The notes beneath the pieces were generated by a model. It was not told where the DNA came from. It saw only the letters and a program-made list of their open reading frames with translations, and did no database searches. DNA of 64,000 nt, from contig CAVNZM010000003.1 of the NCBI GenBank assembly GCA_963693365.1, positions 6,510,001 to 6,574,000 on the forward strand, given 5' to 3'. Source of the stretch: Amoebidium appalachense (Eukaryota; Ichthyosporea). A program made the translations under genes and the position numbers. Below, piece by piece: positions 1 through 11,423 of the stretch; within the stretch, counting starts at the first letter, position 1, and every line of letters begins with the position of its first letter.

Positions 1-325
1 GTTGTATTCGGGTACGCTGCAATCAAACCCATTCTCATCGCTGAAGGCGCATACGTTTTCAAGTGTGAAGGCGAAACTGGATATGATCCAGCATTAGGTT
101 GCACGGACCAACTACTACAACTTAATCTCAAGGTGATTCTTTCGCCTATCGTAATGGCACTCGCTACACTTTCCGGCATCGCTGGGGACCGGTTTGGGCC
201 GAGAGTTATAGCCGTGGCTGGGTCAGTGATCTACGCACTAGGGCTGATACTTCTGGGATTTTCTTCCGCCTCATTCTCAGGTATTTGCGTGTGCGTGTGT
301 GTGTGCGTGTGTGTGTGTAGGTGTG

Positions 326-367
<42 letters not shown>

Positions 368-1007
368 CTGTGTGCATGCGTGTGCGTGCGTTTGTGTGTG
401 TGTGTGTGTGCGCGCGCGGGTGCGTACAGGTGTGGATTGCGTGGGTGGGTTTGTGTTTCCCCGTCATCGTGTGTCGAGTGTTTTTGTGTATGTGCTTGTG
501 CATGTGTGTATTGTGTGGTGTGGGTGGGTGCCCATGCACATCTTCTAGTAGTTGAAGAGCTATGCTTTGTGTGTGTGTGTGTTTGTGTATGCACACACGG
601 GCAGGCGTATGGATATATGCTGGTGTGTTGTAGCTGAAACTGGTATGTGCGGGTGTATAATCGGGCATTGTGTGTATGTAGAAGCCCGGTGGTATATTTA
701 AGTGTGTGTGTGTGTGTTGTGTGTGTGGATTCGTGCAGGGGTGCGTTCATGCGTGTGCACGTTGTGCATATTGGGTTCTATGGCATGCGCGCGCGCTTGT
801 TTGTAAGGGGATCTGTGCCTTTGTGTGTGTGTGTGTGTGCGTGTGCGTGTATGTGTGTCTGTGTGCGTGCGCGGTTGCGTGTGCTTGTGTGGACATTTGT
901 TGGCATGTGTAGAAACCATGGTGTGTGTGCGTTAGTGTGATTGGGATATGTGTAGTATGTGTAGAATATGGTGTGTGCATGTGTTCATTCGTGCGCGAGC
1001 GCATGTG

Positions 1008-1061
<54 letters not shown>

Positions 1062-1251
1062 GTGCGCGCGCGCGAGGATATGTGTGTATAGGCATGTGTA
1101 TCTGCAACAAAGTATCTGTGAGACGGAGCTGCTGGTGGCACATTCAAGTTGTTGGGTGTAATGGCTGGCGCACGTGTTTGGTGCACGTGATTTGTGTTTT
1201 GCTGCAGGCACACATGTTGGCTCTTTGCGAAACTTCTGTTCTACCACGTAC

Positions 1252-1296
<45 letters not shown>

Positions 1297-2470
1297 AAGA
1301 AAGGAAGAAAGAGAAAGCGCCCCTTCTCCCTGCCCACCCACACACCCTCTCTCTCTCTCTCTCTCTCTCTCTCGTGCGCGTGCACACACACAAACACACA
1401 CACACGCACACGCACACGCACACACGCACACCTACACACACACACGCACAGGCTATCTCCCCGGGTTCGTCTTCCTTGCTTTTGGTGGCTGCTCCATGTT
1501 TCTCGCCGTCCTTCATTTTGCAACTCTCTTCCCGGCCCACATGGGGTTAGTTAACGGAGCCATTAACGGTGCGTTTGACGGGTCCTCGATTATGATGACT
1601 ATTTTCAAGTTTATAATCGATGAAACCGGGATTAAATCCCGGGTTTTGTGGTTTTCCTGCCTCACTATGCCACTTATGAACATTGTGTTTGCGTTCTTTT
1701 TCATTTCGCCGCGGCCGATTTCCTACGCTGATAGCTCGGAGGTTGCGACTATGGAAACCGAAGAGGAAAATCCGGAAAAGAAACCGGTAAAAGAGCGATC
1801 CGGGCCTTACCCACTATACGACCTGACTCATTTGGGATGGAAAGAGCAATTGAAATCACCGGAACTTCTGCTTACGATCATTTCGATTACGGTGAATGAG
1901 GTGAGAATGATCTTTTACATTGCGACTTTGGCCGAACAGCTTCAGGATTTGTTCGGAGTCGGACACCAACGCGACGCGATTGCCGAATTTTTCGATCTGG
2001 CGCTCCCGATCGGCAGCTTGATCTGCGTTCCTATTGTAGGGTTTATCCTGGATCGGTTCGGCCTGATCTTCATCTTCTTTACGATCGCCATCACCCAATT
2101 GTTTTCGGGCATTGTGCAGATGGTGCCTATCTATTGGCTGCAGTATCCCCAGATTATAACATTTGTGTTTTTCAGGGTATGTATGTACACTGGCGTTGCC
2201 GATTACTGCGGGCGTATGTTTGGGTATAAGACTTTTGGGCGTACTTATGCGGCAATCATGTGTACGGCTGGGTGTGCGAATGTGATTTCGTATGGGTTGG
2301 ATTATGTAGCTAAGAATGCGCTAGATGGGAAATATTTTTGGCCAAATATGGCTCTGACACTTCTGTCTCCTCTCACCTTTGTGCTCCCCTCGTTTTTAAT
2401 GAAAAAGAACCGAAATATTCAGAGACAGCGTAGAATGATTCAGGAAAGTCAGGTGGCAGCTGCTCAGTAA
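1..2470 (+). CDS. MFS transporter, SLC43/FMP42-like (5' partial)
   Basis: Two exons are visible: 1-280 (frame opens at base 1, so the gene starts upstream) and 1452-2470, ending in TAA. The junction is phase 1, with donor gtattt at 281 and acceptor cacag before 1452; the joined length of 1299 nt is an exact multiple of three. The 432 visible residues contain about ten hydrophobic segments. The loop GDRFGPR matches the MFS loop 2-3 signature (G-D-R-x-G-R type), and a charged loop rich in E and K (near 1740-1800) lies mid-protein. The order GCTDQ..LNL, then GAFDGSS and ETGI, resembles SLC43 large-neutral-amino-acid carriers and yeast FMP42. Likely role: facilitated transport of amino acids or a related solute across a membrane. 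The substrate is inference. The intron is almost entirely microsatellite. Confidence 0.85.
281..1451 (+). repeat. MFS-gene intron built of (GT)n then (C)n/(CT)n/(CA)n
   Basis: The intron starts with a (GT)-rich arm a few bases after the donor and continues so to about 1075. It then has a short unique stretch, a C-run (1257-1286), an A-run, a (CT)n run (1350-1373) and a (CA)-rich arm (1384-1450) that runs into the acceptor. The two ends are therefore complementary in sequence type. Confidence 0.85.
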
Positions 2471-2738
2471 GGGAAAAACGTTTTGAATGTCCGGTGTTTT
2501 TGGTTTCTCCCATTTTTTTTGCCCACACTGTTATCCCACATCGTTTTTATTCTAGCGGAACTTTTTGTTCCATTTTGTCCATAGGTGCTCTATGGTAGTT
2601 TGTATCGAATGTGTGAGGAAGGATGCTCTTTCTGAATGTGTATCTGTAAGTGTACATCTATTGGCAGAGAGAGTTAGCATGCTGTGGTAGCTTAGCAAAC
2701 ACTGTTAGCAAAATAATGGAACGACTTTTCCACACCCG

Positions 2739-2807
<69 letters not shown>

Positions 2808-3029
2808 CTTCTTTTACTTCTATGTCAGTGTCTGGATTCGATAATTTCTACAGCCCTGAAAGCCTGTGGCTTTGCTGCTTTTCCTTATAAAAATTTTTTT
2901 TTAAAAGAAAAACGATGAAAAAAAAATCGAACCGTGTTGAAGTTGTTCGCTGGGCTAACTGCATTCCGAAGGATCGTCATGGGTGTCAGTAGTTTTCCGT
3001 GTAGGCACACTCACATGGCGTGGTGTGTG

Positions 3030-3162
<133 letters not shown>

Positions 3163-3513
3163 TGGGGGGGGGGGGGGGGGGGGGAAGGGGGGGTTGGTAA
3201 TTAGGGGCAGCAGTTGGTTGGGGTGACGTCGAATTTTTTTTGCCAAACTGCCGCATTGGGGCTATCTTTCTTGCTTGCAATTGCCTTGGGTGCTTGTGCA
3301 GCTTTGCAGCTGTGTGAGTTTGTGTGTGTGTGTGTGTGTGTGTGCCGTGTTAAAGAGACTCAGTGTGTGAAGTGGAACAAAACTAAAGGAAGAAGAAAGA
3401 AAGAAAGAAAGAAGAAAGAAAGAAAGAAAGAGAGACAGAAAAACAAGGGGCTACATATACGTACCCCCCCCCCCCCCCCCTCCCGGCCCCCCCCCCTCCC
3501 ACACACATCTCAG

Positions 3514-3677
<164 letters not shown>

Positions 3678-3865
3678 CCGCCGGCTGAAATCGCTAAGAC
3701 ATGTGACGTAGACCTGAGATACTTCCATTTCTGGAAATATCTCAGTGTGACGTCATTTCCAATTGGAATTTTCCCGGAAGTCTGTAGTCTGACGGGTACG
3801 TAGTCTAATTTGAACCGCTAGTCGTTAAACGCAACATATGATCCCTATATGCATGCTTATCTGCG

Positions 3866-3894
3866 CAGAAATCGAGTGCCAAAACCAACAATAC
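3866..3894 (+). repeat. Left arm of a ~29-bp inverted repeat
   Basis: The segment beginning gaaatcgagtgccaaaacc is found again in inverted orientation at about 4528-4556. The pair encloses the 93-nt G-run. It could be the termini of a small inverted-repeat element or two inverted copies of a dispersed repeat. Confidence 0.7.
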
Positions 3895-4150
3895 ACACAG
3901 ATCTACCTATACACACCCATCAAAAAATATGACCTTCTCAATGAGCAAAAGCAAAACCCTAAGGCTGCAGTATTTAACACAACACAAAGTGATGTTTCTC
4001 AAATTCCACGACGGAATGTATAGCACGTGCGCCGTTAAACCAAGGTGTGGTGAATGGGATAAGGTCCGATTCAACTGGCTACATCGACTTAAGTGGTTCA
4101 CACGACACAAAACCAGTTTCTAAAAGACTAAGCGAACGAATTGACGGGGG

Positions 4151-4154
<4 letters not shown>

Positions 4155-4247
<93 letters not shown>
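4155..4247. repeat. G homopolymer, ~93 nt
   Basis: Uninterrupted run of G. It is the longest mononucleotide run in the window; its exact length depends on sequencing quality. Confidence 0.9.
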
Positions 4248-4413
4248 CTATAGTGTGAATCTTTGTGTAAAGGGCCGCGCGGGGTGGGGTCTGCACTTAA
4301 ATTCAATGTGTGGCAATGATGTTATTGACATGAATCTCTTGATTCACAACGTGAGTGGGTTGTATACACGCAGATTTGCATAGTTGTATGTGCACACATA
4401 GGCTAACATAACC

Positions 4414-4848
4414 CTATGGGTTAAAAACTTGCTTATCCACGTAACAGCACACACTAATTATGTTCGCAAAAGCCCCCACCTCATAGGTAAATTTCGCATG
4501 ACTTGTGCACATGCACCTATTTATCTGGGTGTATTGTTGGTTTTGGCACTCGATTTCAGGTTTTTCCCCGTTACGCGTCTGGGTTTTACCCCCGTTTGTA
4601 CGCCCCCTTTGGCTTATGCGCCTGCGAAAAGAATTCCAAGTCATGAGGATTCCTTCTCTGAAATTTCCACCTTCGGGATGCAGTTTTGACTCATTTCCAG
4701 TAAAAAGAACCGAACCCGTGCACGTGGCCAAATTTACGATCTCAATCTCCTTGTAATCGGCATCATTTTCATCCGTAATTTCAACTTCGCAGTAGCACGG
4801 GTCTGGGTTTGAGCAGCGTGAAGGCCAGGCCAGGGGGTTCTTTGCCAT
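4414..4848 (-). CDS. Open frame, possible C-terminal extension of the kinase
   Basis: This 144-codon open frame starts 25 bases after the kinase stop. It is not repeat-derived in its first 90 codons and includes an acidic stretch with a tyrosine (DENDADYKEIE), of the kind seen in kinase tails. If the 49-nt intron described for the kinase exon is removed, the two frames join in phase. The last third overlaps the inverted repeat arm at 4528-4556, so that part is probably not real protein. No family was recognised. Confidence 0.3.
   Translation of the reverse strand: MAKNPLAWPSRCSNPDPCYCEVEITDENDADYKEIEIVNLATCTGSVLFTGNESKLHPEGGNFREGILMTWNSFRRRISQRGRTNGGKTQTRNGEKPEIECQNQQYTQINRCMCTSHAKFTYEVGAFANIISVCCYVDKQVFNP
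4528..4556 (-). repeat. Right arm of the ~29-bp inverted repeat
   Basis: Reverse complement of the 3866 arm over about 29 bases, followed by a second shared short block (cagat). No target duplication was found outside the arms. Confidence 0.7.
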
Positions 4849-4872
4849 ATCTAGATCTTTAGCGGCGCCTGA

Positions 4873-5106
4873 TTATTTTTTCTCTTCGAAATTTAGGATT
4901 GCCGGTGTGGAAATGGCACCTTGCGCCACAAAATCACCAGATGGAGTTGCGGGGAAATTTTCATTTGTGGCGATCATCTCAACCAATACGTCTTGCCGAA
5001 TTTCCTCCAAGATCGCGACAATCTGTGTAAAAGTGGGCTGATTCGCTGGATCGGCATCCCAACACCGCTGCATCAAAGCCCAAATTGGGACGGGGCAGAA
5101 CTCTGG
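4873..5106 (-). CDS. C-terminal exon of a tyrosine-kinase-type protein
   Basis: On the minus strand the exon follows a plausible acceptor (ctcgcag) and runs about 77 codons to TAA at 4873. Its start, [20 protein letters not shown], is the end of a protein kinase C-lobe (subdomain XI: cysteine-proline, LM..CW..DP, then PTF..I), in the style of tyrosine or tyrosine-kinase-like kinases. The invariant Arg of this subdomain (normally RPTF) is Gln here (NQPTF), which would lose the salt bridge to the APE glutamate. A tail of about 45 residues follows. No upstream kinase exon could be recognised between 5107 and 9050, where nearly everything is microsatellite. A 49-nt GT-AG intron (gtgcca at about 4922 to atcag) could instead join this exon to the open frame that reaches 4414. 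This may be a gene fragment or the end of a gene with very long introns. Confidence 0.6.
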   Translation of the reverse strand, partial: PEFCPVPIWALMQRCWDADPANQPTFTQIVAILEEIRQDVLVEMIATNENFPATPSGDFVAQGAISTPAILNFEEKK

Positions 5107-5331
5107 CTGCGAGGGTCGGGCCCTTGCCAAAGAAAATGGTGTCAGATTTGCACAGCTTGAAAACGGCGCATGTCTGAAGGATTCTTGTCTCTCTCTCTCT
5201 CTTTCTGTCTTTCTCCTCTCTGCCTGTGTGTCTCCCCCCCCCCCCCCCCCCCCCCCTCTCTCTTTCTCTCTCCCTCTGTGTGTGTGTTTGTGTGTGTTTG
5301 TGTGTGTGTGTGTGCGTGTTTGTGTGCGTGC

Positions 5332-5404
<73 letters not shown>

Positions 5405-5788
5405 GCGGGACGACGGTGGGAGAGGGGGGGGGGGAGGAAAGGGGGGAGGCCCGTGGGGGGGGGGGGGGGGGGGAGGGGGGAGGGGATTTGCGGTGGTGGT
5501 GGTGGTGGTAGTGTCGGTTTTTTCCCCTCTTCTTTTTGATTTTTCAGAGTTCCTTGTCTCTTTTTTCCCTTTTTCATCACATCGTTCTTTTACTTTCTTT
5601 TATGTTCTTGTGGGGGGTCTCTAGGGGTGATCTTGTTCGGGGGGGGGGGGGGGGGGGGGGGGGGCTCTATGTTTTGTGGACCTGGACCACAGTCTTTCAC
5701 CCTGTGTGCTGGTGTGTGCCTACATAAAACCTCATGGGCCGTATCGTTGTGTGGTTGTGCAGGCATAGAAGGTGTCACGGTGGGCTAC

Positions 5789-5819
<31 letters not shown>

Positions 5820-5857
5820 CACGGTGTGTGTGTGTGCGTGTGTGCGTGCGTGCGTGC

Positions 5858-5891
<34 letters not shown>

Positions 5892-6433
5892 TGTGTCTGT
5901 GTCTCTCTCTCTGTTGTGTGAGTGTCTGTGTATGACACTTGTGCGTGTGCGTGTGGATGGTGAGGCTCGCCGTAGCGCTAGCTAGGTCTTCGTTAAAGAT
6001 AGCTTTAAGGCAGTATTATCGTGCGTACGCGCAGCCAGACACTTCCACAGGTGGCATGTGTGGCTAAAAAGGCTAAAAGGCTAATGTAGGCTAAAAGGTA
6101 ATATTAGCTATTATATTATTAATATTAATTATTATGTTACTGACTCGAGGTTCTACTTGAAATATTTAATATGGCTGTATGGCTGAGACCGGTGATGATA
6201 TGAGCGAGGCCTTGGGTGAGTGCGCACCGGAGGCTGTGAGTATTAGTAGTCATAGTATCGAACCCCACCATTCAAGTACACCGTCACGGTAATTCAGATC
6301 CTATGTACATAGCCTTCGGATCCGGAACCCTCCGGCAAGACATTGGTATATATAGTTGCGTGGGGTACGTAATCGGTGGCCCTGGGGTCGTTGGGCGAGT
6401 GAGTAGTGGTGGTGGTGCGGGGGGGGGATAGAG

Positions 6434-6514
<81 letters not shown>

Positions 6515-6530
6515 AGAAGGGGGGGGGGGG

Positions 6531-6574
<44 letters not shown>

Positions 6575-6805
6575 AGAAGGGGGGGTGGGGGGGAGGGCAA
6601 GGGGCGGGGGGGGGGGGGGGGGGGGGGGAGGGCGGGGGGGAGGGGGGCGGCTGTAGAGTGACATTGTATAATACATATCTCGGACGAAATGGAGAATTCA
6701 TCTTTAAAAACTCTAGATCTAGAGAGGGAGAGAGAGCCTGAGGGAGAGCTCGAGTCTCAGAGGGAGCCTTGAGAGAGAAAGAAATCGAGTGAGAGAGTCT
6801 GAGGA

Positions 6806-6861
<56 letters not shown>

Positions 6862-7087
6862 AGAAGGGGGGGGGGGGGAGGGCAAGGGGGCGGGGGGGGG
6901 GGGGGGGGGAGGGGGGGGGGGGAGGGGGGCGGCTTTAGAGTGACATTGTACAATACATATCTCGGACGAAATGGAGAATTCATCTTTAAAAACTCTAGAT
7001 CTAGAGAGGGAGAGAGAGCCTGAGGGAGAGCTCGAGTCTCAGAGGGAGCCTTGAGAGAGAAAGAAATTGAGTGAGAGAGTCTGAGGA

Positions 7088-7148
<61 letters not shown>

Positions 7149-7311
7149 TGTGTGTGTGTGTGTGAAAGCTCTAAGTCTGACAGAGAGAGGGGGGAGGAGA
7201 GAGAGGTCGATTGAGGGAGGGGCGTGGGGGGAGGACGCGGGCGGGGGGAGTGTCGGAGGGGGGGACATAGAGAGAGAGAGAGAGTGAGAGAAAGAGAGAG
7301 AAGGGGGCCCT

Positions 7312-7344
<33 letters not shown>

Positions 7345-7656
7345 GTCGCCATGAAGTTCAACCATCATGGTAGGTGGTATAAACATCGGAGCTGCCTTGT
7401 TCTTGCAGTCTTGAGAATGGTATATATGGTAGCCGCAATGCTATCAGCTATTCCTATAGCTAACATGTAGCTAGTCAGTGCATATATATGCGCATGGCAT
7501 TGGAGGTTACCACTTGCCCCCCCCCCTCCCCCCCCCCCCCCCCTTCCCCTCCCCCCTCCCCCCTTCCCCTCCCTCTTTTTTTTTGTTGAGAAAGAAAGCT
7601 TCAAGAAATAGGACTCCGAGTGAAAAAAAAAAGAAAACGAGACATAGCAGCAAAAT

Positions 7657-7687
<31 letters not shown>

Positions 7688-8703
7688 AAAAAAAAAAAAA
7701 AAACGCCCACACACACGGTGTGGCATACTGTATTACACACACCCTCAACCCCGTGCACGAATTTCATATCCTCTCCAAGACTTGGGGCTGCTCCAATTTC
7801 CATGTAGATCGGTAGGTTGAGCTTTTAGCGGCGAATGAAAGGGATTGGTGCGGTAAAAAAGGGGGGGGGGGGGGGGGGGGGGGGAGGGGGGGAGGGGTGT
7901 GTGTGTGGGGGGGGGGGGAGGGGGGGGGGGGGGGGGGGGGAGGGGGGGGGGGGGGGGGGGGAGTGGGAATGAGGAAAAAAGAAAGTTGTAAAGGGAGGCA
8001 CGGTGGGGAGAGGGAGAAGGCTAGAGCGACGTGAGATGACATGGTAGACTTAGTGACAGAATCTTCACGGTTGGGTCGGTAACGAAAAATGAAGCCCCCA
8101 AAGCTCAGGGTATTGAAGAAAAAGTAAAGAGAGAAAACATTTGAAAAAGCTTTTATAATTGCAGGGTATGCAGGTTTTTGCATGTGGTGTGTGCCCGCAC
8201 AAACATCCTTCACACTTGAAGACTTGATGTACGTGTACGTTTGCGCATGCCATTATAAGCGTAGTTGTATGCGTATTTATGGTCGGTCATACAATGGCAA
8301 ATTGTCTAAATGTAGGTATCACCAAGGACTACCGTTTGGAACTTCGTGTTCCTTGTTTGAAGTTCCGGAAGAACATACACACACAGGGTATATTGCACCC
8401 CATACATACTGCGCTTGTCTGTCAGATTTGTGGTTTTTGTGTGTTTGGGTGCACTGGTCCACGGTGTGTTCTGTGTTTCTGTTTGTGTGTAATATGCGTG
8501 TGTGCGTGCATGCGTGCGTGCGTCCATGCGTGCGTGCGTGCGTGCATGCGTGGCGTGTGCGCATGCTTGCGCCACATACGTATGCGTGCGTGCACGCTTC
8601 AACGTGCATGTGTGGTTGAGCGTGTTTGAGGGTTTTTGTTTGTTACACCACCAGTACCGCACACACGCGCGCATGTGTATAAGTGCGTGTTTTTGTTCCG
8701 GCC

Positions 8704-8736
<33 letters not shown>

Positions 8737-9050
8737 GTGCGTGTGTGTTTGTGCGTGCGACGTGCGTGCGCGCGTGTGTGTAAAGGTGAGTTTGGGAGTT
8801 TTTGTTCCTGTGTGTGTATGTGTGTTTGCGCGCGTGTGTCCGCGTGGGCGTGCGTACGTGTGTACATAAATGACATGTATCCCTATGTAAAGGGCAGTCA
8901 GGCAGTGCCTCAGGCATTGGATCCTGTTCATCATACGGTCACCTGCAGTCCAAAACAAAAAGCAGTGCAACTCTGTTTTCTGCCGTCAGTCGCACCATGT
9001 CCGGCTCCCGATCACATCAAAACCACATGTAATCGGTGATTAGGCTGCAT
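5107..9050. other. Microsatellite block with short unique islands; no gene recognised
   Basis: Contains (GT)n at about 5276-5404, G-runs at 5456-5475 and 5640-5664, (GT)n at 5790-5890, alternating (GA)n and G-runs at 6427-7325, C-runs at 7517-7565, a C-run next to an A-run at 7659-7703, G-runs at 7861-7962 and GT/GC-rich sequence at 8490-8870. The unique islands (5970-6410, 7380-7510, 7740-7850, 8040-8200, 8880-9050) show no convincing coding similarity. Upstream exons of the minus-strand kinase should lie here if the gene is intact, but I could not identify any. Confidence 0.6.
6651..7110. repeat. Tandem duplication of a 282-bp unit
   Basis: About 180 bp of complex sequence starting at 6651 recurs at 6933 with only a few substitutions (for example ctgtag/ctttag and tataat/tacaat). 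Each copy is followed by (GA)n and a G-run. The duplicated unit therefore includes its microsatellite, so it arose by segment duplication rather than slippage. Confidence 0.9.
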
Positions 9051-9613
9051 GATTCTGCAAATTCCGCATTAAGTCAACCAATAGGCACATTAGACCGCAC
9101 CAGAACCCATAGAGATGACCAATCAGAGTAGACATTCGCGCATTTTTGTCAGGTTAAAATTTAAGTAGCACAGGTCGCCACGAAAACTGGTCGGAAACAC
9201 GTGAAAACGTGTTTTCTAGCTCCTCTAGTCCAACGGAGAACTCCTAGCACACCTAACAGCCGGGCCCAGAAAAACTCAAGCGGATAGAGGTACACGTTAG
9301 CTACAGGGGACACTAAAAGCCGTCCCCGTAGGCCGGCGGGCACGGGAGTTACGCGCCGGAAAGGAGCCCCCCCTTTTTTTCCCCTGCACTTGACACAAAA
9401 CCAACGTTTCCTCTTTCAGTGGTAGTGACCTTTGTCTGGGGGGAAAAACATTAACGGCACAGAATTCACACACACAGTAGCAGAGTAGAACGCGCACAGA
9501 GTAGCCGTATCCACAGATACCAGCATCCTGCACTCACCCTTTTCGCACACACAAAGTCAACAACCATCTAGCAAATAAACGCTACCCAAAACATAGCTGC
9601 ACCCACCCCTACC
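9050..9613 (+). other. Probable LINE 5' untranslated region
   Basis: Complex, non-repetitive sequence immediately before ORF1, clearly different from the GT-rich sequence to its left. No promoter motif was recognised with confidence. The left end is not defined by any visible duplication. Confidence 0.45.
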
Positions 9614-10918
9614 ATGGAAAACCACATGGAGCTAGACGGGGACACGTCCCTCACTGCAATATCCACCTTAAACCCACCCACACCCAATCACACGGATAGG
9701 GCAACCGAGTCGGTAGAAACCACACAACCGATGGGGGAAAGCATGGGGGTGGGAGCGAACCCTCATCATCCCCCGGGCTCTGGAGGAAACGAGCGCTTGT
9801 CGGGCAAAAGAGGAAAGGAGGAAACAGAGGAGATGGAGAGGTCTACCTCACGCAGGACGGACTATGCCATACCAGGTAAAACTAACGCCCCCACCCTTTC
9901 CATACTGTGTCCCCTGCCAGCAGACGACGGACAATCTGAAGCAGGCTGGTTGGCTCGGGTGTATGACTTCGTCAGCACCCAGAACCTAGCAAACAGGTAC
10001 CTGGTGCACAACCGAAACCAACGGGGCATAGAGATCATGGTAGGCACAGAAGCAGAGTGGGAGGCACTAGTCACAGCACTGGTGGGGGAGGGCATTTTAC
10101 CTGCCCCCCCACCCCACCCCTCCATCCGCCCGAACCCCACACGGTACATGGTCCTAATCCCGAATAGAACGGTAGAAACGTGCAATTTTCCGAGGATAGG
10201 ACGAGCAAGTGACGTGGCAACCGTGCTATATGCCATAGACCTTCACCCAGTGACCGTAACCTGGCTCCCCCCAAACCCCAACTTCCGTATCGCCAGGGAG
10301 CACTGGGCGTATGAGGGTAATTATGAGGTGGTTTTTCCGGACGACGAACACCATAGGAAACGCATAATAAATCTCCGAGAACACTTTAGGGTCAACCGGA
10401 CCTCTCTAGTGGAGGAAACATACATGACGGCGGCCCCTGCAATGCACAGGCACCGGGCCTGGGCTATCACCACACCCGGCTTAAACGAGGACACACGCCC
10501 CCCCCATCTCGAGGGGTACGATCATCGCCTCTATGAGAACACCAACCCCACCCCCCGTGTGGTGGACACCCCTCCCGAGTGGCCCCAGGCCCGACCCTTT
10601 CCGACACAGGAGGGGGGGGGGGAGGAGTCAGAGGCAGTTCTGTTGCTAATCCCCATCCCACAGTCTCACATGTGTGGGTTGTGTTGGGAGCAATCCCACA
10701 AACTAACAGACACAGAGTGCCCGTTTGTTCAGTGCCTAACCTGTCGGGAGGTGGGGCACGAACCGGATGAGTGCCCCAAAAACCGCACCAGCTGTCCGTA
10801 CTGTAACCGGCCGTTACACGTACACGGAAACCCCAGTAACCCCATCGCCACATGCCTGCAACGCCGCCGAAACTGCGGTAACTGTGGGGAACTGGGCCAC
10901 CCCGCATATAAATGCCAA
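9614..10918 (+). CDS. LINE ORF1, first segment (zinc-knuckle protein)
   Basis: The first 435 codons of a gag-like ORF1 protein. ATG at 9614 is the first in a long open frame. The N-terminal 90 residues are polar and low in complexity, the middle is probably an RNA-binding fold, and residues about 352-435 carry a cysteine/histidine cluster. Two clear CX2CX4HX4C knuckles are visible (CLTCREVGHEPDEC and CGNCGELGHPAYKC), with two less regular ones between and before them. Such proteins coat the element RNA and chaperone nucleic acid during target-primed reverse transcription. The frame is interrupted exactly after the last knuckle by the 10919-11407 insertion; the 16 bases cgcatataaatgccaa occur on both sides. 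The frame that continues into the insertion (to 11026) is not LINE sequence. Confidence 0.85.
10903..10918 (+). repeat. Target duplication (left) of the 489-bp insert
   Basis: Sixteen bases cgcatataaatgccaa, repeated at 11408-11423. Removing one copy and the insert restores the ORF1 frame. Confidence 0.9.
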
Positions 10919-11407
10919 TTTTTTTTTATTTTTTTTTTATTTTATCACGTTTTGTTCCCGGAGGCCTTTTCAGGCCCTCTAGGGAAACTACCGTCTACCA
11001 CACAGCACCGACAGTACACTAGTTAAGGTGCTATCTATGAGTTCAGCTAAGCTAAACCATCCTTCACAACCTAACTATAAGTACACACTTTGCCCAGGGC
11101 TACTACCCCAGCCACGCCGGCAGGAGGCTCCAGTCCTCCCCTCCATTCAAAAACCTAGCAATAAACGTTAACCGAGGGCTCTCATTGGTCGATCTACAGT
11201 ATTGGGAAGTCCTAGGTGTTGTGTATAATATTTACGGTGGGTATGGGTGGATGATGGGGTGTGGTGGTGGTGGTGGTGGGGGGTTGCTGCCTAACATTAT
11301 GTGTTGGTGTACGTATGTTGTGGCGATGTTTTTGTGGACTAAAAGGTGGGTTTTACAGGGCACACCGGGTCTGTGGGTGTTCCGGCATTCAGAACAGGCC
11401 GGCCGGG
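10919..11407 (-). mobile_element. 489-bp poly(A)-tailed retroposed insert with 16-bp target duplication
   Basis: The insert interrupts LINE ORF1. It is flanked by identical 16-bp copies (10903-10918 and 11408-11423). Read on the minus strand it ends in an A-rich tail (T-rich on the plus strand, 10919-10943). Just before the tail is a hairpin with arms GAGGGCC and GGCCTCC. Long target duplication plus an A tail indicate LINE-type mobilisation. It has no convincing internal Pol III A and B boxes and no protein, so it may be a SINE, a 5'-truncated LINE end or a processed transcript. Confidence 0.85.
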
Positions 11408-11423
11408 CGCATATAAATGCCAA
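11408..11423 (+). repeat. Target duplication (right) of the 489-bp insert
   Basis: Exact copy of 10903-10918. Confidence 0.9.

Noticed and set aside
299-1161. Cys/Val-rich and His/Thr-rich open frames in GT repeats
   Set aside because: They are translations of (GT)n and (CA)n in introns and intergenic DNA; this applies to all similar frames in the window.
11026-11407. Open frames inside the 489-bp insert
   Set aside because: They read antisense through a retroposed non-coding sequence and are broken at the duplication boundaries.
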